A stretch of 64,000 nt of DNA, taken from contig NZ_JAQNDL010000003.1 in NCBI RefSeq assembly GCF_028368995.1, positions 1,178,001 to 1,242,000 of the forward strand. The letters run 5' to 3'. This document shows, piece after piece, positions 1-19,175 of the stretch. The stretch's first letter is position 1. Each line of letters begins with the position of its first letter. This DNA comes from Nannocystis bainbridge. GTDB taxonomy: Bacteria; Myxococcota_A; Polyangia; Nannocystales; Nannocystaceae. The notes beneath the pieces were generated by a model that worked only from the letters and a program-made list of their open reading frames with translations, did not search any database and was not told the origin of the DNA. Made by a program: the position numbers and the translations under genes.

Positions 1-2
1 TC

Positions 3-1959
3 GTCGTGCCCGACGCCGCCGCCGTGCGCGATCCGGCCAGCTGGACCGCGCTCATGCGGCGCGAGCGGGTCACCCTGTGGAACTCCGTGCCCGCCTTCCT
101 CGAGATGCTCGTCGAGCACCTCGAGCACGCCGCCGACGACGTCCCCGAGGCCCTGCGGTGGGTCATCCTCGCCGGTGACTGGATCCCCGTCGGCCTGCCC
201 GACCGCCTGCGCGCCCACCTCCCGCGGGTCGCCATGGTCGCCTCCGGCGGCCCGACCGAGACCACCATCTGGGACATCTGGTACCCGATCGGCGCCGTCG
301 ATCCGGCCTGGCGCAGCATCCCCTACGGCCGGCCCATGACCGGCAGCCGCTACCACGTGCTCGACCCCGCCCTGCGCCCGTGCCCGGCCCAGGTCCCCGG
401 CGAGCTCTACATCGGCGGCGTCGGCCTGGCGCGCGGCTACTGGCGCGACGAGGCCCGCACCGCCGCCGCCTTCGTCGTCCACCCCGTCACCGGCGAGCGC
501 CTCTATCGCAGCGGCGACCTCGGGCGGTGGTTGCCCGACGGCAACATCGAGTTCCTCGGCCGCGCCGACAACCAGGTCAAGGTCGGCGGCGTGCGCATCG
601 AGCTCGAGGAGATCGAGGCCGAGCTCGGGCGTCACCCGCAGGTCCGCGGCTGCGCCGTGGTCGTCAAGGGCGAGCCCGGCGGCGCGCGTCACCTGGTCGC
701 CTTCGTCGTCCCGAACGAGACCGAGGCCGACGCCGACACCGACGCCGACACCGAAGCTCCGCGCCCGCACGGGGCCGACCCCGGCCTCGACGCTCCTGCC
801 GCCAAGCTCGAGTTCAAGCTGCGTCACCTCGAGCTGCGCGACGACCTCGCGGACCGGCCCGCCGTCGCCCTGCCCGAGCTCGCCGGCGACCCCCTGTCCG
901 ACCTCGTGGCGGCCCGTCGCAGCCGCCGCAGCTTCCGCCCCGACCCCGTCCCCTTGACCGCGATCGCCGGCCTGCTCGCCGGCCTGCGCGCCCGCCGTCA
1001 CGACGACCTCGTGCGCCGCGGCTACCCCTCGGCCGGCAGCCTCTACCCTGTCCAAACGTACATGTTCGTAAAGCCAGGTCGCATCGACGGCCTCGAGGGT
1101 GGCGCCTACCACTACGACCCCGAAGCCCACCGCCTCGTCCGCCTCGGCGACGACCTCCCCGGCCCCGGCATGCACGCCCCCGTCAACCGCCCCGCCTTCA
1201 CCAGCGCCGCCTTCTCGCTGCTCCTGGTCGGCCAGCTGCGGGCCATCGAGCCGCTCTACGGCGCCCAGGCCCGCGATTTCTGCCTGCTCGAGGCCGGCTA
1301 CGCCAGCCAGAGCTTGATGCTGGCCGCCGAGCAGCACGGCCTCGGCCTGTGCCCGATCGGCGGCCTCGACGACGCCGCCCTGCGCGGCCCGCTGGCCCTC
1401 GACGACGGCCACGTCGTCCTTCACAGCCACGTCGGCGGCCTGCCCGACGCCGCCGCCGCCCCGCCGGCCGGCCCGCTCGGCCCCGCCGGCCTGCGCGCCC
1501 ACCTGCGCACGCGCCTGCCCGAGGCCCTGGTGCCCGCCACCTACGTCCTCGTCGACGCCCTGCCGCGCACCGCCAACGGCAAGCTCGACCGCCGGGCCCT
1601 CGCCGCCCGCGACGTCAACGACACCGCCGCCCCCGCCGCGGCCGCCAGCGGCCTCGAGGAGCGCGTCGCCGCCATCGTCGCCGAGGTCCTGCAGCTGCCT
1701 CGCATCGAGCGCGACCAGAACTTCTTCGAGCTCGGCGCCACCTCCGTCCACCTGGTCCGGATCGCCGGCCGCCTGCGCACCGAGCTGGGTTGCCAGGTCA
1801 CCGTCACCACCCTGTTCCGGGCCGCCACCGTGCGCGTGCTCGCCGGCCAGCTCGAGGTCGGCGCCGCCGAGGAGGCCGCCGCCCAGCTCCAACAACAGGC
1901 GCAGGGCCGCGTCGAGGCCCGCCTGGCCGCGCGAGGCCGTCGCGGCCGCGGAGGCAGCG

Positions 1960-1967
<8 letters not shown>
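3..1967 (+). CDS. NRPS 3' part: adenylation domain with inserted oxidase, then PCP (5' end outside window)
   Basis: The frame is already open at the window edge, so the gene starts upstream. Counting the GTG at 6 as residue 1: the adenylation core runs about 20-265, with GGPTETTIW (81-89), the YRSGDLGRW motif (167-175) and the VKVGGVRIE motif (191-199). A nitroreductase-like FMN oxidase (about 267-490, motif YPSAGSLYPVQTYMF) is inserted before the NGKLDRRAL motif. A PCP follows, with phosphopantetheine Ser580 in LGATSV. Known family logic: Cy-A-Ox-PCP modules oxidise thiazolines or oxazolines to azoles. The readable specificity positions (by-eye alignment to GrsA) are N, I, A, S, I, W for 278/299/301/322/330/331; N and IW fit a cysteine-type pocket but I, A and S differ from the usual L, S, L. 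The tail overlaps the next gene by 8 bases. Confidence 0.93.
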
Positions 1968-7902
<5,935 letters not shown>

Positions 7903-7939
7903 CCTATCAACCTGGCCGAGAACCGCGGCTCGCCGCGTT

Positions 7940-8066
7940 ACCTGTCCCGAGAGACACATAACCGTCACCGCACGCACCTGTCCCGAGAGACACATACCGT
8001 CACCGCACGCACCTGTCCCGAGAGACACATACCGTCACCGCACGCACCTGTCCCGAGAGACACATC
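7940..8066 (+). repeat. Intergenic tandem array, 35/36-bp unit, about 3.6 copies
   Basis: Units begin at 7940 (36 bases), 7976, 8011 (35 bases each) and 8046 (partial). Each starts ACCTGTCCCGAGAGACACAT and contains CCGTCACCGCACGC. The array fills most of the gap between the two PKS genes, ending about 55 bases before the second ATG. Units abut with no spacers. It resembles the 36-bp coding array at 39436-39831. Confidence 0.92.
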
Positions 8067-8122
8067 ATTCCCCGCGGCGCGGGACCTCGCCGCCTCTCCC
8101 CACGCGACTTCCACGGACCGCC

Positions 8123-12720
<4,598 letters not shown>

Positions 12721-12724
<4 letters not shown>

Positions 12725-13494
12725 CCGTCCGCGACCCCACCGCGCTGTGGTTCCACAGCCCGCGCCCGCACCCCACCGCCCGCCTGCGCCTGTTCTGCTG
12801 CGCCCACGCCGGCGCCGCCGGCCACGTCTTTCACGCCTGGCCCGCCGGCCTCCCGCCCGACATCGAGGTCTGCGCCGTCCAGCTCCCCGGTCGCGCCTTT
12901 CGCCTCGCCGAGCCCGCCTACACCGCCGTCGCGCCGCTCGTCGCTGCCCTCGACGCCGCCGCCGCCCCGCTGCTCGACCGGCCCTTCGCCGTCTTCGGAC
13001 ACAGCATGGGCGCCCTCGTCGCCTTCGAGTGGACCCGCGCCCTCCGGCGCCGCGGCGGCCCGCAGCCCGAGCGCCTGTGCCTGTCCGCCTTCCGCGGCCC
13101 GCACCTCCCCGACCCCGCCAGCCCCTTGCACCCGCTCGCTGACGACGCCTTCGTCACCGCCCTGCAGCAGCGCCACGGCGTCCTCGACGACGCCCTCGCC
13201 GACCCCGAGCTGCGCGCCTTGATGCTCCCCGTCCTGCGCGCCGACTTCACCGTGCTCGAGACCTACGCTCACGCCCGCGAGCCCGCGCTCGACCTCCCGC
13301 TCCACGCCTTTGCCGGCAGCGACGACCGCGGCGTCCCCCCGCGCGACGTCGCCGCCTGGGCGCTGCACGCCGGCCGCGGCTTCAGCCTCGACGTCCTCCC
13401 TGGCGGCCACTTCTTCCTCCACACCGCCCGGGCCGACCTGCTCGCCCGGCTCTCGCGTCTGTTGTCTGCCCCACGCGCTCAGGAGCACCCGTGA
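12721..13494 (+). CDS. Discrete type II thioesterase (GrsT/alpha-beta hydrolase type)
   Basis: 257 residues. LRLFCCAHAGAAG near the N-terminus is the family oxyanion-loop region; the nucleophile is Ser95 in FGHSMGALVAFEW; the C-terminal GGHFFLH supplies the catalytic His. Known role: stand-alone thioesterases of NRPS/PKS operons hydrolyse aberrant acyl groups from carrier proteins; some release product. Because no module in the window ends in a TE domain, this enzyme might also offload, but that is inference. GTG start overlaps the upstream stop (GTGA), and its own stop overlaps the P450 start the same way. Confidence 0.92.
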
Positions 13495-14723
13495 CTGCCA
13501 CCACCGCCGCCCCCGCCATCGCCTTCGACCCGAGCGACCTCGGCTTCATCGCCGACCCGTACCCCACCTATCGCCGGCTGCGCGAGCAGGCCCCCGTCTA
13601 CCGCTGGGAGCCGGCCCGCATCTGGGTCGTCAGTCGCTATCACGACGTCGTCACCGTCCTGCGCGACCGCCGATTCAGCCTCGACGACAGCCACTGGGAG
13701 TTCGCCGCCCCGCCGCCCCCCGGCGCCCTGCCGACGCCCTATCAATCGCTGATGAAGAACAGCCTGTTCCGCCTGCCCGAGGTCGATCACCAGCGGATCC
13801 GCCGGCTCGTCGCGCCCGCCATGAGCCCGCGGACCCTCGTCGGCCTCCAGCGCGACGTCGACGCCGTCGTCGGCGACGCCCTCGCTCGCCTCGCCGGCCG
13901 CGACCAGGTCGACATCGCCCGCGAGTTCTCCGAGCGGATCCCCCTGCGCGTCATCGGTCGCATGCTGCAGATCCCCGAGCGTCACGAGGAGACCTTCCGC
14001 CGGTTCGGCCTCGCCCTCATCGACTCCATCAGCGTCGCCCTCTCGCCCGACGAGTTCGCCGCCACCATCGCCCCGATCCCCGCCGGCCTCGACATGCTCA
14101 ACGAGGTCATCGAGGACCGTCGCCGCGATCACGAGCCGGGCCTGCTCACCGCCTGGATCGAGGCCGAGGAGGCCGGCGAGCGGCTCACCCGCGACGAGCT
14201 CGTCGCCCTCGCCGGCAGCATGATCACCGCCGGCACCGACACCGCCGTCCAGCTCGTCAGCTTCGCCGTGCTCGACCTCCTGCGCCACCCTGACCAGCTC
14301 GCCCGCCTGCGCGCCGACCCTGGCCTCGTGCGCGGCGCGATCGACGAGGTCCTGCGCTTCGACCACTTCGGCAAGGGCGGCGTCCCTCGCTTCCCGATCG
14401 AGGACGTCGAGCTCGGCGGTCAGCTCATTCGCCGCGGCGAGATGGTCATCGCCCTGGTCGGCTCCGCCCTGCGCGACCCCGACGTCTTCCCCGACCCCGA
14501 CCGCCTCGACATCGCTCGCAGCCAGGCCCAGAGCATCGCCTTCGGCAGCGGCCCCCACTTCTGCGCCGGCGCCTCGCTCGGCCGCATGATGAGCCAGACC
14601 GCCGTGCTCTCGCTCGTCACCCGCTACCCCGACCTCGCCCTCGCCGCCCCGCCGACCTTCGAGAGCCACGCCTTCCTGCGCAAGATCAGCAGCCTCCCCG
14701 TCAGCCTCGGCACGCCGGCATGA
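13491..14723 (+). CDS. Cytochrome P450, probable tailoring oxygenase of the NRPS-PKS product
   Basis: 410 residues, the usual size for a soluble bacterial P450. The I-helix oxygen motif reads AGTDTA, the K-helix ExxR is EVLR, and the haem loop FGSGPHFCAG carries ligand Cys358. Expected to hydroxylate or epoxidise the polyketide or a carrier-bound intermediate with an external ferredoxin; no redox partner is encoded nearby. GTG start shares GTGA with the thioesterase stop, so it belongs to the same operon and is apparently its last gene: a palindromic repeat begins 6 bases after the stop. Confidence 0.95.
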   Translation: MTATTAAPAIAFDPSDLGFIADPYPTYRRLREQAPVYRWEPARIWVVSRYHDVVTVLRDRRFSLDDSHWEFAAPPPPGALPTPYQSLMKNSLFRLPEVDHQRIRRLVAPAMSPRTLVGLQRDVDAVVGDALARLAGRDQVDIAREFSERIPLRVIGRMLQIPERHEETFRRFGLALIDSISVALSPDEFAATIAPIPAGLDMLNEVIEDRRRDHEPGLLTAWIEAEEAGERLTRDELVALAGSMITAGTDTAVQLVSFAVLDLLRHPDQLARLRADPGLVRGAIDEVLRFDHFGKGGVPRFPIEDVELGGQLIRRGEMVIALVGSALRDPDVFPDPDRLDIARSQAQSIAFGSGPHFCAGASLGRMMSQTAVLSLVTRYPDLALAAPPTFESHAFLRKISSLPVSLGTPA

Positions 14724-14729
14724 CCCCGG

Positions 14730-14753
14730 GGACATGTCCATTCGGACATATCC
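14730..14753. repeat. Dispersed palindromic element (GGACATGTCC family), copy 1
   Basis: GGACATGTCC, 4-base spacer ATTC, GGACATATCC, then TTAAAAA. Can fold as an 8-bp near-perfect hairpin with a tetraloop. ATGT/ATAT cores are 14 bases apart. It lies 6 bases past the P450 stop and could act as a transcript 3' end, though no U-tract follows on the + strand. Confidence 0.8.
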
Positions 14754-14962
14754 TTAAAAACTCGCGCAAACCGCCGACGTCTCCGGCCCGCCCTGCGCCG
14801 CCGCAGGCCGGGCGGTGCACGCCGAGCTCCGCGTGGGACCGGCGCTGCCGCGCGCCTCGCAGTCGCGCCGGGCTCCTCGCTGCCACCGACGCCGCCGGGC
14901 GCCATGATGCGCGCGTCCTCGCCACCCACGAATGCAACCGCCCGTGGTATGCCGACGACGCG

Positions 14963-15577
14963 ATGACCGACGACACCGCGTCGAACCTGCTCGCTGATCT
15001 GCTCGCGCACCTCGAGCGCGACGGCGAGGTGCCGCCCGCCTGGCTCGCGCTGCACATCCCGGACGGGTCGCTCACCCGGGCCTGGCACGCGACTGCGGAC
15101 GTGTTGACGCTGGTGCTGGCCGCGATGCGAGCCCATGGCACGACCGCGACCGTGCTGGCCATTTGCGCGGTCGCCCGCGCCGAGCTCGCGCGCATATCAC
15201 CGTCCCTCGTCGGGGCCCGGCTCGCAGGCGCGCTCGAGGCGGCCGAGTCGCTCGTGCGCGGCACCGGCCCGCGAGACGCCGTCGACGAGGCGTTCGGCTG
15301 CCTCCATCCGCAGGAGCTGTGGTGGTCGCACGACCCGAGCCCGAGCGACGAAGCGGAGCGCGTTCAGGCGTTCGGCCTCGGCGTCGGCTTGCTGGTGTGG
15401 TTCGTCCTCGACGTCGAAGCGGGCGAGGTGACCCCGGCAGAGGCCGCGACCTCGCTCGACGAGAGCGACCACGATTCATACTTCCTCGAGACCGCGCAGG
15501 AGCTGCTGCCCTCGCTGCGCGCCGCGCTGCCGTGCCCGACGCTCGCCCGGCTGCGCGCGGCGTACGAACACGACTGA
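14963..15577 (+). CDS. Conserved-looking hypothetical protein, 204 aa
   Basis: I do not recognise the family. The frame is open from 14720, but the stretch before ATG 14963 is Arg/Pro-rich and overlaps the palindromic repeat, so the start MTDDTASNLLADLLAHLERD is preferred. The protein is acidic and mostly helical: an N-terminal leucine-rich helix, a hydrophobic ATADVLTLVLAAM helix, and VQAFGLGVGLLVWFVLDVEA. No signal peptide. Codon use (G/C third positions) supports coding. It is 240 bases past the P450 and separated by the repeat, so probably not part of the biosynthetic operon. Confidence 0.65.
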   Translation: MTDDTASNLLADLLAHLERDGEVPPAWLALHIPDGSLTRAWHATADVLTLVLAAMRAHGTTATVLAICAVARAELARISPSLVGARLAGALEAAESLVRGTGPRDAVDEAFGCLHPQELWWSHDPSPSDEAERVQAFGLGVGLLVWFVLDVEAGEVTPAEAATSLDESDHDSYFLETAQELLPSLRAALPCPTLARLRAAYEHD

Positions 15578-15662
15578 GAGCGTCCGGCGCCACATGCCCT
15601 TGCGACAGCGCCGCCGCCGCATCGCCGTTCAGCAATGCGGCGACGGCACCCTCGTCACCGGA

Positions 15663-16325
15663 TCAGAAGCCGGAGCTTTTCAGCGACTCCACCGGCGTGT
15701 TGAGCAACTGCTGCTCCCACAGGAACGCGATACCGCTCCCCGCCGCGTGCTCCTTGAGCACCTCCACGAACTCGGCGGTGTGTTCGGTACGCGCATGGTC
15801 GCGCAGCCATTCGGATGCCAGCGCCAGCCACGTCATCACGTTGGCGCCGGCGGCGATCATGCGCTGGATGGCGACCTCATGCGCCTCGAGCGAGACACCG
15901 CCGCAGGCATCGGTGATCACCGTCACGTCCCAACCGTCGCCGAGAGCGTGGATCACGGGCATCGCCACGCAGATCTCGGTGTAGAGGCCGGCGATGACCA
16001 ACTGCTTGCGGCCCGTCGCCTTGACGATGTCGACGACCTTCTTGTCTTCCCAGGTGTTGAGCGTGGTGCGATCGATCACCTTCTCGTCGGGGAAGACATC
16101 GGTGATCTGCGGAAAGATGAACCCGCCCCGATCGGCGATGACGCTGGTGATGATGGTCGGGACGCGAAACGCCCTGGCGGTCTTCGTCAGCGCCGCCACG
16201 TTGTTGACCACGACTTGCGGGACGTGGCTGTTGAGATTCGCGAGCTGGAAGGGCTGGTGATCGATCAGGACGAGCACGGAATCTTCGGGGCGAAGCAGCG
16301 AGTCGAGGCCGTTGCGAAAGCTCAT
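15663..16325 (-). CDS. YcaC-like cysteine hydrolase (isochorismatase fold)
   Basis: 220 residues. Asp22 in VLIDHQPFQ and Cys119 in GLYTEICVAM are the family catalytic Asp and Cys; the middle RTTLNTWEDKKVV and the tail TDACGGVSLEAHE and NVMTWLALASEW follow the YcaC pattern closely. Known family: small-molecule amidohydrolase-like enzymes, substrate unknown for YcaC. ATG at 16325 opens MSFRNGLDSL. It diverges from a LysR gene with about 147 bases between starts, the classic arrangement of a LysR regulator with its target. Third-position base use is milder than in the PKS genes, and the protein resembles proteobacterial relatives, so recent transfer is possible. Confidence 0.9.
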   Translation of the reverse strand: MSFRNGLDSLLRPEDSVLVLIDHQPFQLANLNSHVPQVVVNNVAALTKTARAFRVPTIITSVIADRGGFIFPQITDVFPDEKVIDRTTLNTWEDKKVVDIVKATGRKQLVIAGLYTEICVAMPVIHALGDGWDVTVITDACGGVSLEAHEVAIQRMIAAGANVMTWLALASEWLRDHARTEHTAEFVEVLKEHAAGSGIAFLWEQQLLNTPVESLKSSGF

Positions 16326-16472
16326 GGTGATCCTCTGAGGTCGTTGAAAAGGGGCTGTTTGCCGGGTGGCAGGCAATGGCATCAGCGTTGCCTCGAAGAA
16401 CATTGACAGTCCGACTTTTGATACGCTAGCCTCGTTTCGACCTACTCTGTGTCGCAGATCGGGGAACGCCAG
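16326..16472. promoter_or_regulatory. Divergent control region between YcaC-like gene and LysR gene
   Basis: Shared intergenic region, noticeably less GC-rich than the flanks near 16405-16450 (TTTTGATACGCTAGCC). LysR-type regulators normally bind such regions and control both genes. No operator can be fixed by eye. Confidence 0.55.
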
Positions 16473-17369
16473 ATGGATATCGAGGAGCTGAAGACCTTCG
16501 TGGAAGTCGCCGACGCCGGAGGCATCACCTCGGCGGCCCGCAGGCTCGGCGTGGCCAAGGCCATCGTCAGCCGGCGGCTCATCCGGCTCGAGGCAGACCT
16601 CGGCGTGCAGTTGCTGGCGCGGACCACGCGAGGCGCGTCGCTGACGGAGGCGGGCGCGACATTTCGCGACTACGCCGCGAAGGTGGTCGCCGAGATCGAC
16701 ATCGCGCGCGAGACCATCCTGCCCAGCGGCGAACTGCGCGGCCGCCTGCGGATCGCCGCGCCGCTCTCGTTCGGCCCGACGCATTTCGCACCGGTGCTCG
16801 CCGAGTTGGCGCGACGACACCCGGCCCTGCACGTCCACGCGTGTTACAGCGATCAGTTCGTCGACCTGATCGACGAGGGGTACGATTGCGCGATCCGTGT
16901 CGGTCGGCTGCCGCCCTCGACGCTGCTCGCGCAACGCGTCGGACCGATCTACGCCACGCTGGTCGCGAGCCCGGACTACATCGTGGCGAACGGGATGCCC
17001 GAGACGCTGGAGGACCTCCCCGACCACGAGGCCATCCTGCAGGGCACGGAATCATGGTACTTCAGGGACGGTGAGCAGACGATCGCGGTCAAGCCCCAGG
17101 GCAGGGTCAAGGCCGACAACGGCGTCGCTATCGCAGCCGCGGTGCTCGCGGGTCTCGGCATTGCCATGCTGCCGGACAGGCTGATCGCCGAGCATCTGGC
17201 ATCCGGCGCGCTCGTCCCGGTGCTGACGCGCTATCCGCCGCCCGAGTTCGGCATCTTCGTCGTGCGTCCGCCGGCGCAGCATCCTGCGCGCAAGGTCCGG
17301 GTGCTGACCGAGCTCCTGATCGAGCGCTGCGGAACCGCGCCGCACGTCTCGGGCACGGCGCCAGGTTGA
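16473..17369 (+). CDS. LysR-family transcriptional regulator
   Basis: 298 residues from ATG 16473. A GTG at 16449 would add eight residues, but LysR proteins normally open like MDIEELKTFVEVADAGG, so the ATG is chosen. The N-terminal winged helix-turn-helix spans about 1-60 (SAARRLGVAKAIVSRRLIRL), followed by the linker helix and a periplasmic-binding-like effector domain (RLRIAAPLSFG, VGRLPPSTLLAQRV, GLGIAMLPDRL). It likely controls the divergent hydrolase in response to an unknown small ligand. Confidence 0.95.
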   Translation: MDIEELKTFVEVADAGGITSAARRLGVAKAIVSRRLIRLEADLGVQLLARTTRGASLTEAGATFRDYAAKVVAEIDIARETILPSGELRGRLRIAAPLSFGPTHFAPVLAELARRHPALHVHACYSDQFVDLIDEGYDCAIRVGRLPPSTLLAQRVGPIYATLVASPDYIVANGMPETLEDLPDHEAILQGTESWYFRDGEQTIAVKPQGRVKADNGVAIAAAVLAGLGIAMLPDRLIAEHLASGALVPVLTRYPPPEFGIFVVRPPAQHPARKVRVLTELLIERCGTAPHVSGTAPG

Positions 17370-17462
17370 ACGCACCGGCAGCGAGTACGGAAGTCGCCGG
17401 ATTCGGGCCCGCAGGGGAGCCTAAATGGTGCCAGTCGTCGGGACCTCGCTCCGCTATCGTCG

Positions 17463-17570
17463 CAGCACGACCTCGTCGGTCCTGCCGGTCGCGCCGCGCA
17501 GGTCGGCGCCGGGGTGGTCGATGATGTCTGCCCGGACTGCGGCGCCGCGATCGATCTCAACGTCCGAGCA
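17463..17570 (+). pseudogene. Remnant of the C-terminal tail of an MBL-fold gene like that at 51709-55361
   Basis: In one + frame this stretch reads QHDLVGPAGRAAQ, then VCPDCGAAIDLNV. The gene at 51709-55361 ends QHDAVSPAGHVAL, then VCPDCGAAIDFNV. The remnant lacks about nine residues between the two blocks, has stops upstream and no start. It is a decayed paralogue tail with the zinc-ribbon-like CPDC intact. Confidence 0.75.
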
Positions 17571-17662
17571 ATCGATGCTCCCCCTGGCCTCTCGGTGAAC
17601 CCCACGCTGCCCCGGCGGAGCAGAGCCCCCGCACCGCCGCCGCCGGGTGCTTCGCCGGCCGC

Positions 17663-19033
17663 TCACTTCGGGCAGGGCGGATCCGTCGGACACGAGTCGT
17701 TCAGCGGCTGGGGAAATGTCTGCAGGCAGCGCGCGACACCGACGAAGGTGTTGGTAACGGTGAAGTCGAGCGGATCGCCGACCCAGCCGCGCACCACCCC
17801 GTCGCGGGCGCTGTGCTCGATGCGGCTGCTCGTGAGGAACACCGAGGCCGGCTGCTGGCCATAGAACACCACCGCGCCCTCGTTGGAGAAGGTGTCGCCC
17901 GACAGCCCGCAGTCGTAGCTGGAGATCCCCGAGACGCCGCCGGCGTAGGCGATCGTCGTGTGCTCGATGCGATTGTCGGCGGACGGTGTGCCCTTGAAGG
18001 TGATGCCCACCCAGTCGCCGGGCGCCGGCGCATCGGCCCCCGAGGTGATCACGATCGGCTTCTCCGCGGTGCCGAGCGCGCGCAAGCTGCCGGTGGCGGC
18101 TTCTTCGGTGACGTAAGCCTGCACCAGCAGCCGCGAGCCCGGCTGGAAGCGCAGCTGCACGCCCGGCTCGATGGACAAGCTGCCGGGCGTGCGATCGTCG
18201 CCGCTGCTGCCGACCACCATCATACCGGTGACCATATGATAGGGCACGCCGCGATCGTGAAGGGTGGCCTCACCGACGATCTGCGAGTTGCCGAAGCCCT
18301 CGTCGATCAGGATCTCGTCGTCCTGGTTGCCGGTGTATTGACCGCTCGGCACGCTGCTCGCGGCGCGTTGCCACAGGCGCAGCGGCGCCGAGCCGCTGCC
18401 GGTGACGGTGAGCTCGCTCGAGTCGTCGCTGAACGTGGCGTTCTGGCTCAGCAAGGCGCCGAGAGAGGCCGAATCTTCGATGGTCACGTGCTGCACGCTC
18501 GCCAGCGGCATCAGCCCCTGGGGCGAGCGCGGATCGCCGACCAGGACCAGGGTGCCGGTCTCGTCGATGCGCGAGTTGCCGAGCGCGCCGCCGCCCCGCA
18601 GCGTGGCGTGGGCCAGGCGCATACGGCCCGTCTCGGCGACGCGCAGGCTGTCCCAGGCCGCGGCCCCGGCCCGCTCGAAGACGATGGGTTTGTCGGCGGC
18701 GCCCTCGGCGATCAGCTCGCCTTCGATCTGCATGCCGACGCGATCGCCGAAGCGCACCACCGCGCAGGGCTCGATGGTCAGTCGCTGCCCCTCCGAGATG
18801 ATCGGCGGAAAATCCACGATGTGGGGGCTTGCGGCCGCGGTCCACACCGTGTCGTCGGACTCGAGCGCGGCGGTCGCGTGCACGGTGCCCTCACCGCTCG
18901 GGACACCGCACGTCTCGGGGACGTCGGTCGCGGTGTCGGTGCCAGGATCGGCCCCTTCTCCGCCCTCGCAGGCGACCACGGCAGCGGCGCAGAACAGGAG
19001 AGCGGACCCTGGCAACGAGCGAATTGACGGCAT
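17663..19033 (-). CDS. Lipoprotein with probable right-handed beta-helix, 456 aa
   Basis: ATG 19033 is preceded by AGGAG at good spacing; the longer frame upstream adds an unlikely leader. A signal peptide ends in the lipobox VVAC (AAAVVACEGG). After a short acidic spacer the protein is dominated by short beta-strand repeats (IVFERAGAAAWDSLRV, RLAHATLRGGGALGNS, PIVITSGADAP, IEHTTIAYAGG, SSRIEHSARDG), a pattern typical of right-handed parallel beta-helices in myxobacterial surface lipoproteins. Role unknown; binding or polysaccharide processing is only a guess. Cys pairs near the C-terminus (DSCPTDPPCPK) may form disulfides. Confidence 0.85.
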   Translation of the reverse strand: MPSIRSLPGSALLFCAAAVVACEGGEGADPGTDTATDVPETCGVPSGEGTVHATAALESDDTVWTAAASPHIVDFPPIISEGQRLTIEPCAVVRFGDRVGMQIEGELIAEGAADKPIVFERAGAAAWDSLRVAETGRMRLAHATLRGGGALGNSRIDETGTLVLVGDPRSPQGLMPLASVQHVTIEDSASLGALLSQNATFSDDSSELTVTGSGSAPLRLWQRAASSVPSGQYTGNQDDEILIDEGFGNSQIVGEATLHDRGVPYHMVTGMMVVGSSGDDRTPGSLSIEPGVQLRFQPGSRLLVQAYVTEEAATGSLRALGTAEKPIVITSGADAPAPGDWVGITFKGTPSADNRIEHTTIAYAGGVSGISSYDCGLSGDTFSNEGAVVFYGQQPASVFLTSSRIEHSARDGVVRGWVGDPLDFTVTNTFVGVARCLQTFPQPLNDSCPTDPPCPK

Positions 19034-19175
19034 GAAGCTCCTGGGCGGCGCGCGAGGATGCACCCCGAAAAGACTCGCCGCCCGCACGCCATGCTCCAAG
19101 GTTTTGTGCAGCTCCGCCATACTCCGAACACCCGGCGCATTGACCCTTCGGCGTCACTTTTTCCGGAGACCGAGC

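Noticed and set aside
7940..8066. CRISPR array
   Set aside because: Unit length fits a CRISPR repeat, but units abut with no spacers and no cas gene is near.
14730..14760. Rho-independent terminator after the P450
   Set aside because: The hairpin is followed by TTAAAAA, not a T-tract on the + strand, and identical hairpins occur in non-terminal positions, so it is recorded as a repeat.
14720..14962. N-terminal extension of the 14963 gene starting at the P450 stop
   Set aside because: The extension would translate the palindromic repeat and an Arg/Pro-rich stretch; ATG 14963 starts plausible protein.
15594..16406. + strand 270-codon frame over the YcaC-like gene
   Set aside because: Antisense shadow; catalytic Asp and Cys motifs are on the minus strand.
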